A program made the position numbers and the translations under genes. From DAISJM01 sp036821485 (GTDB lineage: Bacteria; Verrucomicrobiota; Kiritimatiellia; CAIQIC01; JAGNIJ01): a stretch of DNA of 62,038 nucleotides. Under the pieces are notes generated by a model. It searched no databases and was not told the origin of the DNA. It saw only the letters and a program-made list of their open reading frames with translations. Shown here piece by piece: positions 33,050 to 42,800 of this stretch (its first letter is position 1; every line of letters begins with the position of its first letter). The stretch is from assembly GCA_036821485.1 (NCBI GenBank), contig DAISJM010000019.1, positions 1-62,038 of the forward strand, in the 5' to 3' direction.

Positions 33050-35143
33050 ATGAAGAGGCATGGTCAACAGAACAGCGGATACACCCTGATCGAGGTGTTG
33101 GGGTCGATCGTGCTGTTGACGCTGGTGATGGCGAGCGCCATCTCGAGCTGGCTGTACCTTGTGCGCGCGGAGCGGATCAACTCCGTACAGAATGAGCTGG
33201 ACGTGGATGCGCGCATCGCGATGGAGCGGCTGAAATCGGACCTGCGATTGTCGGCGGTGGACAAGATCTTCTTCTACCCGGAGGGCGTGGGTCCCTACAC
33301 GGCCATGAGCTTCCCGAAGGCGCGTGACGATGACGGCGACGGCGTCATCGAGGTCGACCCGTACACTAACGTCATCTGGGACCAGACGATCGTCTACCAT
33401 GTGTGGTCGAGTTCGCCTAACCAGTTGCGGCGCACCGTGTTCGATCCGCGCAATACCACGCTGACGGCGGCGCAGCGCCAGTTGCAGCTCAACAGCGTGG
33501 TGATAAACGGTAATGGGGCATCCACCTACAATGCAGCGGCGGCCCGGACTTCGCCGGTGTTTCAGAACCTGTTCACATGGCGCATCAAGAGCAAGGGGCC
33601 GCAGTATGACGCTTACAGCTCCGTGCTGGGCCGCGATCTGAATGCCGTGCTGGGTTCGATCCTGCTCACACCGGGTTCGCATGTGTTCAAATTCAGGGTG
33701 ACGGGCAAGAATACGTTGAGCAGCGGCTACAAGATCGGCTTGGACAAGCTGGCTGTATCGCCTTCCGGCATTCAGCGCGAAGCTGAGGCGCAGACGGTGA
33801 CATCGCAGTCCGGTGCGAGCGCGGCGAACGAACTGATGACGTTGGGCTCGTGGAGCGGTAATTATCAGCTTGGGTTCCCGGCTACTGCGGCGGGCAACTT
33901 CTTCACGCTCACCATGGATAACGATCGGTGGGAAGAGACCAATTTCGACGACTCGCAGGCGCAGAGTGACGACATCCTGAACATGTTTGATCAGGGACTT
34001 ACGCCCAAGGATTTCATTATTTACCTGACGCCCCCGACCAATGTGTGGATGGTGGACTGGCAGACGCTGGATGTCTTCGGCGGTACATCCACGACGGGAT
34101 CTGTGTTGCGAGCCTGCGCCGTGCGCGTGCCGCTACGTGGCGCCATGATGATGGATGGCGGTGCCCTGAAGTACAGCGGTAAGTTCCATTGTATGTACTT
34201 CTACGCGTCCGCTTCGTCCCGGCTGAGAATCTTGGGTGCCTATCTTTCCGAGGCGGCTGATCAGGAGAATTTCAGTCCGGACGCGACAAACACGGGCGTC
34301 GCGCTCACGTTTCCGGGCTATGGTTCAAGTGTGGATATTGATGCGGGCTCCTATGGACGTGCGGAGTTGCCCTCCGGCAGCACATTCTACTTTGACAAGG
34401 ACCGGACGTACTTCGTGACGTATCTCGTGGCGGATGATGCCGGCAAGTCAGACGCGAAATACTGGAGGGAGTATCACACGGGCGGGACAAATCCGCCTCC
34501 TCCGGCCTGCTATGTTCTTCCGGCTGCGGCTGCACCGACGCTGGCGGACTGCCAAGCGGCTGTTTGGAGTACCAAGACCAATCTCGTCGTGACCAACGTG
34601 CTGTTTGCACTGGAGCATGTGCATTGTCTTGCGGCCAGCAATGGAACATGGACGTCGCAGATCACGGATACGCACCTTGCGGCGCCCAGTTATTCCGAGA
34701 TCGCTTGGAACGCGGTCAAACCGTCGGGCACGGCTTTGAGGATGAAGATTCGTACGGGCAACAACGAATACATGACCGATGCGCCCGCCTGGACCAGTGT
34801 GACGGCGATGACGAGTGCTGGTCCGATCAGTCCTCCTTCGCGCCGGTATGTGCAGGTCCGTTGCGAGATGGACTCCAGCAGTGATGGATGGTCGGTGCCC
34901 TACCTCAAGGACTTCACGGTCAAGTGGACCGGCGAATCCAAAGTGGTGGATATCGGCGGAACGATGACCACCGGACCGGGCTACGGCATCTACGAGGTGC
35001 TCGTGGACGACAAACAACTCGTGAAGGGCATCACCATCGACCTGACGATTTTCCAGGATGTGGTTGGTTTCCGCGGGATCGGAAGCAACCGGATGACCTC
35101 GACGATCAGTGGCGAAGTTGAACCCAGGAACACAGGAAGATAA
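33050..35143 (+). CDS. Large prepilin-like protein (PilW/GspJ-type N-terminus)
   Basis: 697 residues from the ATG 7 nt after the previous stop. The leader MKRHGQQNSG precedes YTLIEVLGSIVLLTLVMASA with the +5 Glu. The following segment NELDVDARIAMERLKSDLRL is like PilW/GspJ. The rest, over 550 residues, is far longer than normal pseudopilins and is beta-rich with Ser/Thr/Gly-heavy stretches, for example near KFRVTGKNTLSSGYKIGLDK. It also carries a DDDGDGVIEVDP calcium-binding-like loop near residue 100. It may be a tip or adhesin-bearing minor pilin. Confidence 0.8.
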   Translation: MKRHGQQNSGYTLIEVLGSIVLLTLVMASAISSWLYLVRAERINSVQNELDVDARIAMERLKSDLRLSAVDKIFFYPEGVGPYTAMSFPKARDDDGDGVIEVDPYTNVIWDQTIVYHVWSSSPNQLRRTVFDPRNTTLTAAQRQLQLNSVVINGNGASTYNAAAARTSPVFQNLFTWRIKSKGPQYDAYSSVLGRDLNAVLGSILLTPGSHVFKFRVTGKNTLSSGYKIGLDKLAVSPSGIQREAEAQTVTSQSGASAANELMTLGSWSGNYQLGFPATAAGNFFTLTMDNDRWEETNFDDSQAQSDDILNMFDQGLTPKDFIIYLTPPTNVWMVDWQTLDVFGGTSTTGSVLRACAVRVPLRGAMMMDGGALKYSGKFHCMYFYASASSRLRILGAYLSEAADQENFSPDATNTGVALTFPGYGSSVDIDAGSYGRAELPSGSTFYFDKDRTYFVTYLVADDAGKSDAKYWREYHTGGTNPPPPACYVLPAAAAPTLADCQAAVWSTKTNLVVTNVLFALEHVHCLAASNGTWTSQITDTHLAAPSYSEIAWNAVKPSGTALRMKIRTGNNEYMTDAPAWTSVTAMTSAGPISPPSRRYVQVRCEMDSSSDGWSVPYLKDFTVKWTGESKVVDIGGTMTTGPGYGIYEVLVDDKQLVKGITIDLTIFQDVVGFRGIGSNRMTSTISGEVEPRNTGR

Positions 35144-35154
35144 GGAGGTGTACC

Positions 35155-36342
35155 ATGAACAACATGTTCATGTATCGGCGCGGTAGTAAACGCGGATCAG
35201 CACTGCTGGTGCTGATGATTATCATCATGCTGGTGGCGGCGGGCGGGGCCTCCCTCGTCAACTTTGCCAAACAGCAGGCGTTCTCGGCGGCCCGAATCCG
35301 CGACTATATCAAGGCGCAGGCCTATGCGGAAGCGGGTGCGAACGAGGCGTACAGCATCATCAAAACCAACTGGGCGGCGAGGTCGGATTCTTCCTACTTC
35401 CCGGCCAGGACGTTTGCGGATGGCAGCTACGATGCAACGGTGGTTGCCGTGAGCAGCAACTATGCTGCGGTGACGTGCGTGGGCACGCGCGCCGGCCAGA
35501 CCGCAACGGTCAAACTCGACATCTACAACGCGAATCCGTCCACGGCCGGCACGAGTGGCAGCGGCCCGCCACCAGCGGCTGGGGCCTACACCTATGCAAT
35601 TATGTCCTGCGGCAAGATGAATTGGAGCGGCAGTGGCAGCATTGATGTGGGTTCCGGAAAGGTTCACGGTAACGGCGTGTTCAAGATGACGGGGAGCAAG
35701 AAGGTGAAAGGCAACATATCCTCGTCCACAAAGATATGGTTGACCGGTTCCACGGAGATCACCGGTGATGCGGCTGCCCCTGTGTTCAATGCCAGCGGCA
35801 GTGCGATCACGGGGACCAAGACCATTGGCCCTGTGGAGACGGTCACCTTGCCGTCGATCGACTTGACGCCCTATTACAACACGGCGCTGGCGAACGGGCA
35901 GGTGTATAACGGTAACCAGCACTTCAACGAACCCAGCGATCTAGTCCCCGCGGGTGGCATCATGTGGGTCAACGGCAACTTCAAGTGGAGCGGCTCCGGC
36001 CGGTTGGTCGGGTGCTTCATTGCCACGGGCAGTATCGACATCAGCGGCAGCGGCGATCAGATCAAGGTGGACAACTACCCGGCGCTGGTCAGTCGTGACG
36101 CGGATATCAATATCAGCGGAAGTGGCAAGTTTCATGGATTGCTGTATGCGAAGACCACGTTTGACAAGAGCGGCAGCGGCGACGTGGTGGGGACCATTGT
36201 AAGCGGTGGCGATTTTGATTCCAGCGGGAGCTGGAGCGCCATGGCCTATGAGAACTCCACGCCGGTTCCGCCGGCAGGCGGTGGCGGCAGCACGCCGGGC
36301 AGCGAGGGCGACCAGATTGGAGTGAGCGCCTGGCAGATGTAG
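35155..36342 (+). CDS. PilX-like protein with Gly/Ser repeat domain
   Basis: 395 residues, preceded by a perfect AAGGAGGTG 4-5 nt before the ATG. A basic leader and RGSALLVLMIIIMLVAAGGA form a PilX-type N-terminus; there is no GFTLxE but a short Gly-Ser-Ala-Leu motif and NFAKQQAFSAARIRDYIKAQ, AYAEAGANEA follow as in PilX. From residue ~155 a repeated SGSGSIDVGSGKVHGNG-type pattern runs for ~200 residues, consistent with a beta-helix domain seen in some pilus proteins. It is the last gene before the terminator at 36373, so the three prepilin genes form one transcript. Confidence 0.72.
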   Translation: MNNMFMYRRGSKRGSALLVLMIIIMLVAAGGASLVNFAKQQAFSAARIRDYIKAQAYAEAGANEAYSIIKTNWAARSDSSYFPARTFADGSYDATVVAVSSNYAAVTCVGTRAGQTATVKLDIYNANPSTAGTSGSGPPPAAGAYTYAIMSCGKMNWSGSGSIDVGSGKVHGNGVFKMTGSKKVKGNISSSTKIWLTGSTEITGDAAAPVFNASGSAITGTKTIGPVETVTLPSIDLTPYYNTALANGQVYNGNQHFNEPSDLVPAGGIMWVNGNFKWSGSGRLVGCFIATGSIDISGSGDQIKVDNYPALVSRDADINISGSGKFHGLLYAKTTFDKSGSGDVVGTIVSGGDFDSSGSWSAMAYENSTPVPPAGGGGSTPGSEGDQIGVSAWQM

Positions 36343-36372
36343 GTTAGCTTTACAGAGAAGTACACCTCTGAC

Positions 36373-36408
36373 GAAGGCTTCGTGCGGTCAAGTCCGCGCG
36401 AAGCCTTC
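36373..36408 (+). terminator. Rho-independent terminator after the prepilin operon
   Basis: GAAGGCTTCG (36373-36382) pairs perfectly with CGAAGCCTTC (36399-36408), and an inner GCGG/CCGC extends the stem. It is followed by TTGTTCT. It lies 31 nt after the PilX-like stop. Confidence 0.8.
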
Positions 36409-36684
36409 TTGTTCTGGCGTGAGGCGGTTTGACGCCGTTATCTCTGCCTGGAAAACCGTATTTCGTCACAGGGGCGGACTTGCCTCCAGCGAAGCGTTTG
36501 AATGGATTTGATCGGCGTGTTCTGGAAAATGAGAAGTGAGGATGGTCAGGTCTGTTGACAACTGCATGGTCGTCAAGCGGAACTTGGCTGATGGCAGGGA
36601 GTTCCGCCATTCTAAAAACAGAGACGCCTGTAGGCATAATTCTTGCTATTTATGTGATCGAACTATAGTTTTGAGCAAGCCGAG
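36409..36684. other. Intergenic region before the PilM-like gene
   Basis: No ORF or RNA gene is recognised. TTGACA at 36555-36560 has no -10 at the right distance. TATAGT at 36664-36669 has only weak -35 candidates (TTCTTG at 36640-36645, 18 nt away), and would leave a very short leader before the ATG at 36685. The promoter for the PilMNO-type operon must be here but I cannot place it. Confidence 0.4.
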
Positions 36685-37710
36685 ATGCGATTTCAGATTC
36701 CAGGCAGGCCGCGTCAGCGTAGGGGCCCGTCCGAGGTCGTTGGGATGGATTTGGGGACGACGGGTTTCAAGGCTGTACGCATGCGGAAGAGCAAGGAAGG
36801 CATGCATGTTCTTGCTGCGGACGTTCTTCCCGTCCAATGGCCTCAGGAAGACCAACCTGAGACGGCCAAGTTGACCCTTCCGAAGCATCTACTGGCGAAC
36901 TATACCGCTCTTGCCATTTCAGGCGATAATGCTGCCGTTCGCATCGTGAGTACGCCGGGGCATCCCGACAAGAATCCTGTGAATGTGGCGCATTTGCGCG
37001 AGCAGGTGGGCCTCGGCGACGAGTTCAGGTTGGCGTATGCGGTTTGTGCGCAGGCGCTCAAGGCGAAGGCTGAATCGAAGCTGCTCGTGGTTGGGCTGCC
37101 GGAGCAGGAAGCGGCGGGTGTCCTCAGTATGGTGGCCTCGGGTCCTCCGGCGCCGGTTGGTCTTGAAATCTCGGGCCTTGCTGCTTTCAACGCGTTTCTG
37201 CGAGGGCCAGGTGTTGAGCATCAGCAGGGGGCCGTAGGGGTCATCGAATCGGGTGCGAAGATCACGTTCATGGCTTTCTTCAACAAGGGGATACTCTCCC
37301 TCGTACGGAAATTCGATTTTGGTTCAGAGACGCTGGTGGCGAAGGTACAGCAGCAGATGGGGGTGGACAGGGATACCGCGCAGGGCATCATTTCCGACGG
37401 CGCATTCGATGTGTCCCAGCCGGTGCACGAAGTGATGGATCCCTTCCTGCGGCAGATGTTGATCTCCCGTGATTTCGTCGAGCGCAAGGAAGAGTGTCGT
37501 GTGGCGGCCGTGTACCTTTCGGGTGGCGCATGCCTGTCGCGTTGGTGGCAGGAGGAAATGCGGAACGCTGCGGGGGTTGAGGTACGGTTGTGGAATCCTT
37601 TTGACGGGCTCGACGTGGCTGCGGGGGCATATCCGGAGGCGTGGCAGGGCCGGGAGACAGTGTTTACAGCGGCCGTGGGGGCGTGCCTGGGGGCGCTGGG
37701 AGAACCATGA
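36685..37710 (+). CDS. pilM: PilM-like actin-fold assembly protein
   Basis: 341 residues. The N-terminal VVGMDLGTTGFKAVRMRKSK is the phosphate-1 ATP-binding loop of PilM/actin-like proteins, and GAVGVIESGAKITFMAFFNK and RVAAVYLSGGACLSRWW match the phosphate-2 and adenosine motifs. PilM sits on the cytoplasmic face and binds the N-terminus of PilN in type IV pilus alignment complexes. The next gene encodes that PilN-like partner, overlapping by 4 nt. The GspL cytoplasmic domain is a related alternative, but here it is a separate protein. Confidence 0.83.
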   Translation: MRFQIPGRPRQRRGPSEVVGMDLGTTGFKAVRMRKSKEGMHVLAADVLPVQWPQEDQPETAKLTLPKHLLANYTALAISGDNAAVRIVSTPGHPDKNPVNVAHLREQVGLGDEFRLAYAVCAQALKAKAESKLLVVGLPEQEAAGVLSMVASGPPAPVGLEISGLAAFNAFLRGPGVEHQQGAVGVIESGAKITFMAFFNKGILSLVRKFDFGSETLVAKVQQQMGVDRDTAQGIISDGAFDVSQPVHEVMDPFLRQMLISRDFVERKEECRVAAVYLSGGACLSRWWQEEMRNAAGVEVRLWNPFDGLDVAAGAYPEAWQGRETVFTAAVGACLGALGEP

Positions 37711-38384
37711 CGATTCGGGTGAACCTTCTTCAGCCGCACGAATATCGCCGGCAAGGCGCGGTGAGCGGAACGTTCATTCTGCGGGTTTCCATCGGCACGG
37801 CGCTGGCCTTTCTGACGCTGTTCTCCGTACTTGGTTTTGTGTGGTACGAAATCGCGCAGCGTGATCTGGCGGCGGCACGCGAGATATGGCGGATTCGCGA
37901 ACCCATGTACAACCAGATCATGGCGATGAAGCAGGATCTTGCGGTGGAGAAGAAACTACAGCAGGAGTTGGACGGCTGGAAGACTTGGCGGCTGGCATGG
38001 ACCCCGCTGCTGTTGGAGTTTCAGAAGATCGTGCCTCCGACCATGCAGATCAAGCGGCTGAACATGAGGGGCGACATGGAGCTTGCCCGGAAGGGTGGGG
38101 CGACCTCGTCCGGTGAGATGGACACGGCGGCGGCGGCCAAGGTGACCTTCATTCCGACGATCAAGTACAACATGATCTTCGACGGCAAGGCATCGGGCGC
38201 GGAGGCAGAGACTACGGTTGTGCAGTTTGTGCGCACGATTGGGCGGGCGGCGGGCTACGAATCAATACTTGATCCGGCCTCGGTGAAGCTGCGGAGCATG
38301 CAGCGTGACACCTCGGAAGCAGGAGAGCAGCCCGATCGCGTGTTTTCCATTGAAGCCACGACGATGGCTCGGAGTCTTAAATGA
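37707..38384 (+). CDS. PilN-like inner-membrane assembly protein
   Basis: 225 residues. The cytoplasmic start MTIRVNLLQPHEYRRQG contains the INLLP-like motif PilN uses to contact PilM. One transmembrane helix follows (about residues 25-47), then a coiled-coil stretch and a ferredoxin-like periplasmic domain (KVTFIPTIKYNMIFDGKASG). It overlaps the PilM-like gene and the next gene by 4 nt each, so the three are translationally coupled. The order M-N-O and the fold pattern give the assignment. Confidence 0.78.
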   Translation: MTIRVNLLQPHEYRRQGAVSGTFILRVSIGTALAFLTLFSVLGFVWYEIAQRDLAAAREIWRIREPMYNQIMAMKQDLAVEKKLQQELDGWKTWRLAWTPLLLEFQKIVPPTMQIKRLNMRGDMELARKGGATSSGEMDTAAAAKVTFIPTIKYNMIFDGKASGAEAETTVVQFVRTIGRAAGYESILDPASVKLRSMQRDTSEAGEQPDRVFSIEATTMARSLK

Positions 38385-39046
38385 ACTGGGCCGAACTCAG
38401 CAAGGAGAAGAAGCAGGCTGCCATCCTCATCGCGATGTGGGTGTTGGGCGGTCTGTTCGCCTTGTACCAGTTTGTGCTGATGCCTTTTCTTCGAAGTCGC
38501 GGGGCCTCCTCGACCGAACTTGATGATCTCCGGACGAAGATTCAGAAGGCCGAGGTGGCGATGGAGGGGGACTCCAAGCTGCGCTCGGAATATGCGGGAA
38601 TGACCAGAGAGTTGTTGACGGCATCGGATGCGTACATGGTGCCTATCGAGAACCCGCTCTCGTGGGTTACGGAGAAGGTGTACAGCACGGCGCGGGGCGT
38701 GGGCGTGGATGTCCAGACCGTGATCGAGATGATGTCGTCTTCGCCTGGTTGGGACACGTTGGTCAAGTCAGAGCGGACATTCCGGCCGTATGCCGTGCGC
38801 ATCGTGACCGAGTGCAGCTATGCAGAGGTCATGAAATTCATCGATGCCTTGGAGACGGGCAACCCCTATCTCTACGTGTCCGGTATCACCATAGCGGCGC
38901 AGGATCAAGTCCATGTGCGGCACTCGGTTTCGCTGGTGGTGGAATGGCCGATGTGGGGGCGTCGTCTTGAGATCGGCATGGCGACGAAGAAGATCGCGGA
39001 GGCCCCTGCGGAGGATGCGGAGAAGGTGGGTGGGGCGGCGTTATGA
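38381..39046 (+). CDS. PilO/GspM-like inner-membrane assembly protein
   Basis: 221 residues. A short cytoplasmic start, one transmembrane helix (about 13-34), a coiled coil (LDDLRTKIQKAEVAMEGDSK) and a ferredoxin-like domain, with YAVRIVTECSYAEVMKFIDA and YLYVSGITIAAQDQVHV, are the PilO layout. The last ~25 residues are Ala/Glu-rich. PilO dimerises with PilN under the secretin. It is followed after 77 nt by a lipoprotein gene at the place normally held by pilP. Confidence 0.75.
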   Translation: MNWAELSKEKKQAAILIAMWVLGGLFALYQFVLMPFLRSRGASSTELDDLRTKIQKAEVAMEGDSKLRSEYAGMTRELLTASDAYMVPIENPLSWVTEKVYSTARGVGVDVQTVIEMMSSSPGWDTLVKSERTFRPYAVRIVTECSYAEVMKFIDALETGNPYLYVSGITIAAQDQVHVRHSVSLVVEWPMWGRRLEIGMATKKIAEAPAEDAEKVGGAAL

Positions 39047-39123
39047 GTTTGAGTGAAGGTCGGGGACATGATTGAATGCCGGCCGTGACGGCCGATGTGG
39101 CACATTGGTACGGAGGAAGAAGC

Positions 39124-39777
39124 ATGAATGTGAGCAAGTGGAAGTTCTTTTCGGTACGCTGTGTTCTCGTGCTGGTGACAGCCATGGCCTTGGCCGGCTG
39201 TGAATGGAACAGCGATCCTGACACCGAGGGTGTGGACGACTATTTCGACTCAAACCCCTATGACACAGAGGGGCGCGGCGGCTCTTCCACGCGGGACCTG
39301 ACCATTACCCCTGGTGCGGCTTCAGTTTCATACGTGGGACAGAAGGTGTCGTTCCGCGCGCAAGGCGGTGAGAAGCCCTACACATGGACGGTATCGAATA
39401 ACGCCAAGGGCACGGTAGCAGCGTCGGGGTCGGAGCAGGGAGTTTACACGGTCATCGAAGTCAGCCCGAACGATGTGATCGTCACGGATGCGAAGCATGC
39501 GACGGCAATTGCGTTGGTTAGCGGGCCAGAGAGTCCTCTGGTGGTCACGGCAAATCCCGAAACGATTCCGGCGGGCAGCAGCATTTCCATCCTGACGGCC
39601 AGTGGCGGCGTGCCGCCATACAATTGGACAGTCTCAGACACGGCGCGGGGCGATGTTCTTTCCAGTACCGGTAGCAGTGTGACGTATACGCGTAATCCCG
39701 GCACGACCGGTTCGAATGCGATCACGGTACGCGACAGCGCCGGGAACACCGTCAGCATTATCATCAAGCAGGAATAG
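39124..39777 (+). CDS. Ig-like repeat lipoprotein in the PilP position
   Basis: 217 residues from the ATG 7 nt after GGAGGAAG. The lipobox MALAGC is near residue 27. Then come an Asp-rich segment (SDPDTEGVDDYFDSNPYDTE) and two Ig-like repeats that match each other: GGEKPYTWTVSNNAKGTV and GGVPPYNWTVSDTARGDV. There is no similarity by eye to the PilP beta domain. Its place between the PilO-like gene and the giant gene suggests an envelope anchor or adaptor for this system. Confidence 0.72.
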   Translation: MNVSKWKFFSVRCVLVLVTAMALAGCEWNSDPDTEGVDDYFDSNPYDTEGRGGSSTRDLTITPGAASVSYVGQKVSFRAQGGEKPYTWTVSNNAKGTVAASGSEQGVYTVIEVSPNDVIVTDAKHATAIALVSGPESPLVVTANPETIPAGSSISILTASGGVPPYNWTVSDTARGDVLSSTGSSVTYTRNPGTTGSNAITVRDSAGNTVSIIIKQE

Positions 39778-39803
39778 GCGTCACAAAAGATCAGGAGGCG
39801 GTC

Positions 39804-42800
39804 ATGAGAACCCGCTACGATATATGTCGTGCACCGCGGGTGTGCGGCCTGGTGGCTTTGCTGGTCGTTGCGCTGGGGTGCCAGGCCTTCGCGCAGACGA
39901 TCTCGGGCAGCGTTCTGGTCCGCTCGACTTGGGAGGATGGTGATTCGGTCATGAATCCTCCGGGCGATGGGGACACCAACGGCAACGTCGTGGTTGGCTG
40001 CTGGTCGGCTGATTCTACCATCGAGGGTGTGCCGCTCGATTCCGACACGGTGTATTCCGGCCCCATGCCGCCTCCGTTTGGGGCGTCCTACGGCTACAAC
40101 ATAGCCGGACCTCTTACCGAGGGAGCTTACTTGGTCATCGGCTGGGTGGATGCAGATGGTAACGGGGCCTATGACCTCGGCGAGCCGCGCAGTGCGCAGA
40201 AGGGTGCAGCCATTGGGGGTACGAACGCCGTCAGCGGCGTCAATATGACAATCGTGGACGATCTCGATGAGGATAAGCTTCCCGACTGGTGGGAAGCGCA
40301 TTGGTTCCGGAATGCCTCGGATCCACTTGCGTCGGGTACGACCGCCGATCCGGACAACGACGGGTTGGACAACGCCACCGAGTACGGTATTTCCACGGCT
40401 GGCATCAACATGGAGCACATCAATCCTGCGAACTGGGATTCTGATGGCGATGGCATGGACGATAAATGGGAGTACAACTACTACGATCAGGGCCATGCCA
40501 TCGGCTTGAATCCGACCGTCTCCAACAAGGTGGAGGATGTGGATGGAGACGGTCTCTCAAGTTGGCAGGAGTATTGCGGCGTGGATGGCGAGCCCGTCAT
40601 GCTGCGCGACCGTTACTCTGACGGTGTGATAGTCGGCAAGGGCAGTCCTGTCACGGCGGACGATCTCAATCCGCTGGACATCGATACCGACATCGACATG
40701 TTGGTCGACAGTTTTGAGGCTGCTTGGTACGACCCGAGCAACCGGGTCAACCCGCGAGTCAACTATCAGGGCGAAAACATTGATGCCCAGGATGACACGG
40801 ATCGTGACGGTTTGAGCAACTACCGGGAACAGTGTCTGCTGGCTGAGTTTCGCGAAGGGGCCGTGAACGGGGACAAGTGGGTTTGGTTCGGGCATACGCC
40901 ATTTCCATATACTGAGTACTACAAGCCCGCTGGCGGCCAGTATACCCGCGTCTGTCCGATGAGCGCCAGCGGAGCGGATCTTAATCTGGGTCTTGTGATG
41001 GACCTGTCGGTTCGTTTTGCGACCAATCGAACGTTGCTGCGTCTTCAGGAATGGACCGATCCAACGCCGGGCTCGGGCTATGATCTCACCGACGAGAATC
41101 CGTGGCCGGGTCGCGACACGGATGGCGATCTGCTGCCTGACGGCTGGGAAGTGGAGTTCAATCTCGATCCGCGGGATGACGGAACGGGGTCCTCTGACAA
41201 CGGGACATTTGGCGATCCGGACGGCGACGGTATTGACAACTGGTCCGAATATCTCGGCCAAGACGGCGACCGCTTTGCCACTCATCCTTTCATCAACGGT
41301 ACGGGTGATGAGTCGAATCCGAACGAGTATAATTGGCGGCCTGATTCCACCTACTATTGGCGGTGGTATGAGACAAACATTCCGCACTCAACGCTGGGGG
41401 ATCCGCGTGTCGGTACCGGCATCAGCCGTTACGAAACGCTCGGCAGTGCCCTGCCGACTACGAGCCTCGGTGTGGATGACGGGTGGGACTCGGATGACGA
41501 TGGCCTTCCGGACTGGCTGGAGTTCTACAGCTTGCCAGGCCTTGGCCTGTATGGTTCCAGTCCGGTAAACTCCTGCGACCCTTTCCAGCCGAAGTGCGTG
41601 ATGATCCGCGACAATGCCGGCATCGCCATCCCGGATCCCGAGCCAGAGGGGGGTTCCCTGTTGGTGCCGCCGGGTACGCGTGAGGATCTACAGAGGCGTA
41701 GTTGGACCATCGAGTGCCAGGTCAAGCCACTGGCATCGAATCTTACCGGCAACATTTTCAATTTCGTGACCCAGAAGGGTGCAGCGTCGAGGACCATCTA
41801 CCGCTTGGTGCTGACGAACAATCTTCCGGTGCTATACGCGCAGGATGACGTCGGCATGTACTATGTCTCTGCGGCCAATGCCTTGCCGACGGGACAGTGG
41901 ACGCATCTGGCTGGCGTGTGGGATCACCAGAACAACAAGGTGTACTTGTATGTGCAGGGCGTACTCGCCATCGGGATCACCACGTATACCAAGAGTACGG
42001 CTGATCTCATGTTGCCCGCCACGAATAGTCTCGTGTTTGGTTCTTCGACGGATGGTTCCTTCGTGGACCAGTTGTTGCTCGACGAGATCAGGATATGGGG
42101 CACGGCCAGATCCTGGACGCAGATTGCCAACAACGCGTGGCGTTTGATTCCTCAGGGGAATGGCGATGACGTCTGGCTCGACGACTTCAGCCCGCAGTAC
42201 TACGGATTCAGTGACAGGGTATTAGTCAATGGTGGCTCGCTCTACGAAGGCGAGCAGGGCATCGCGCTTACGAATGTCTGTCTCGGCGACCGTGACGAGA
42301 GCGGGGAGTTTACTGCGGGCGACGATGTCTGGATTGATAACGGCGACAGGATATACAACAAGATTAACGACACGCTGCTGGTCAACGGGGGCAATCTTGC
42401 TGAGGGTGAGAACGGCGTTCTGCTGGAGAGTGTGCTTTGGAATGACAAGGATGGCAGCGGTTCATACAACCGCGATGCGCTGCTCGCCTACTATCGTTTT
42501 GACGACGGCGGCACCTCGGCTGAGGACTTTGCACGCAAGGCCAAGAACAGTCTGAAAGCGGCGACCGCGGAGAACTATCTCTACGGCGACCGTGGCTATG
42601 CATTGCCGACGAACAACTTCATGTGGATCACCAATGATTTTGCCCTCGTTCGCGGTGTGGATGATTTTGGCGCAGATGATACCGACAACGACGGGATGCC
42701 GGACGGCTGGGAGCAGGTCAACCACCTTGATCCCAACGACGACGGCGCCGGGGAGGAGTCATCGAACGGTGCGAAGGACGGCCCGCACGGTGCCTTGGGT

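Noticed and set aside
36555..36583. Sigma-70 promoter at TTGACA before the PilM-like gene
   Set aside because: No -10-like hexamer at 16-18 nt downstream.
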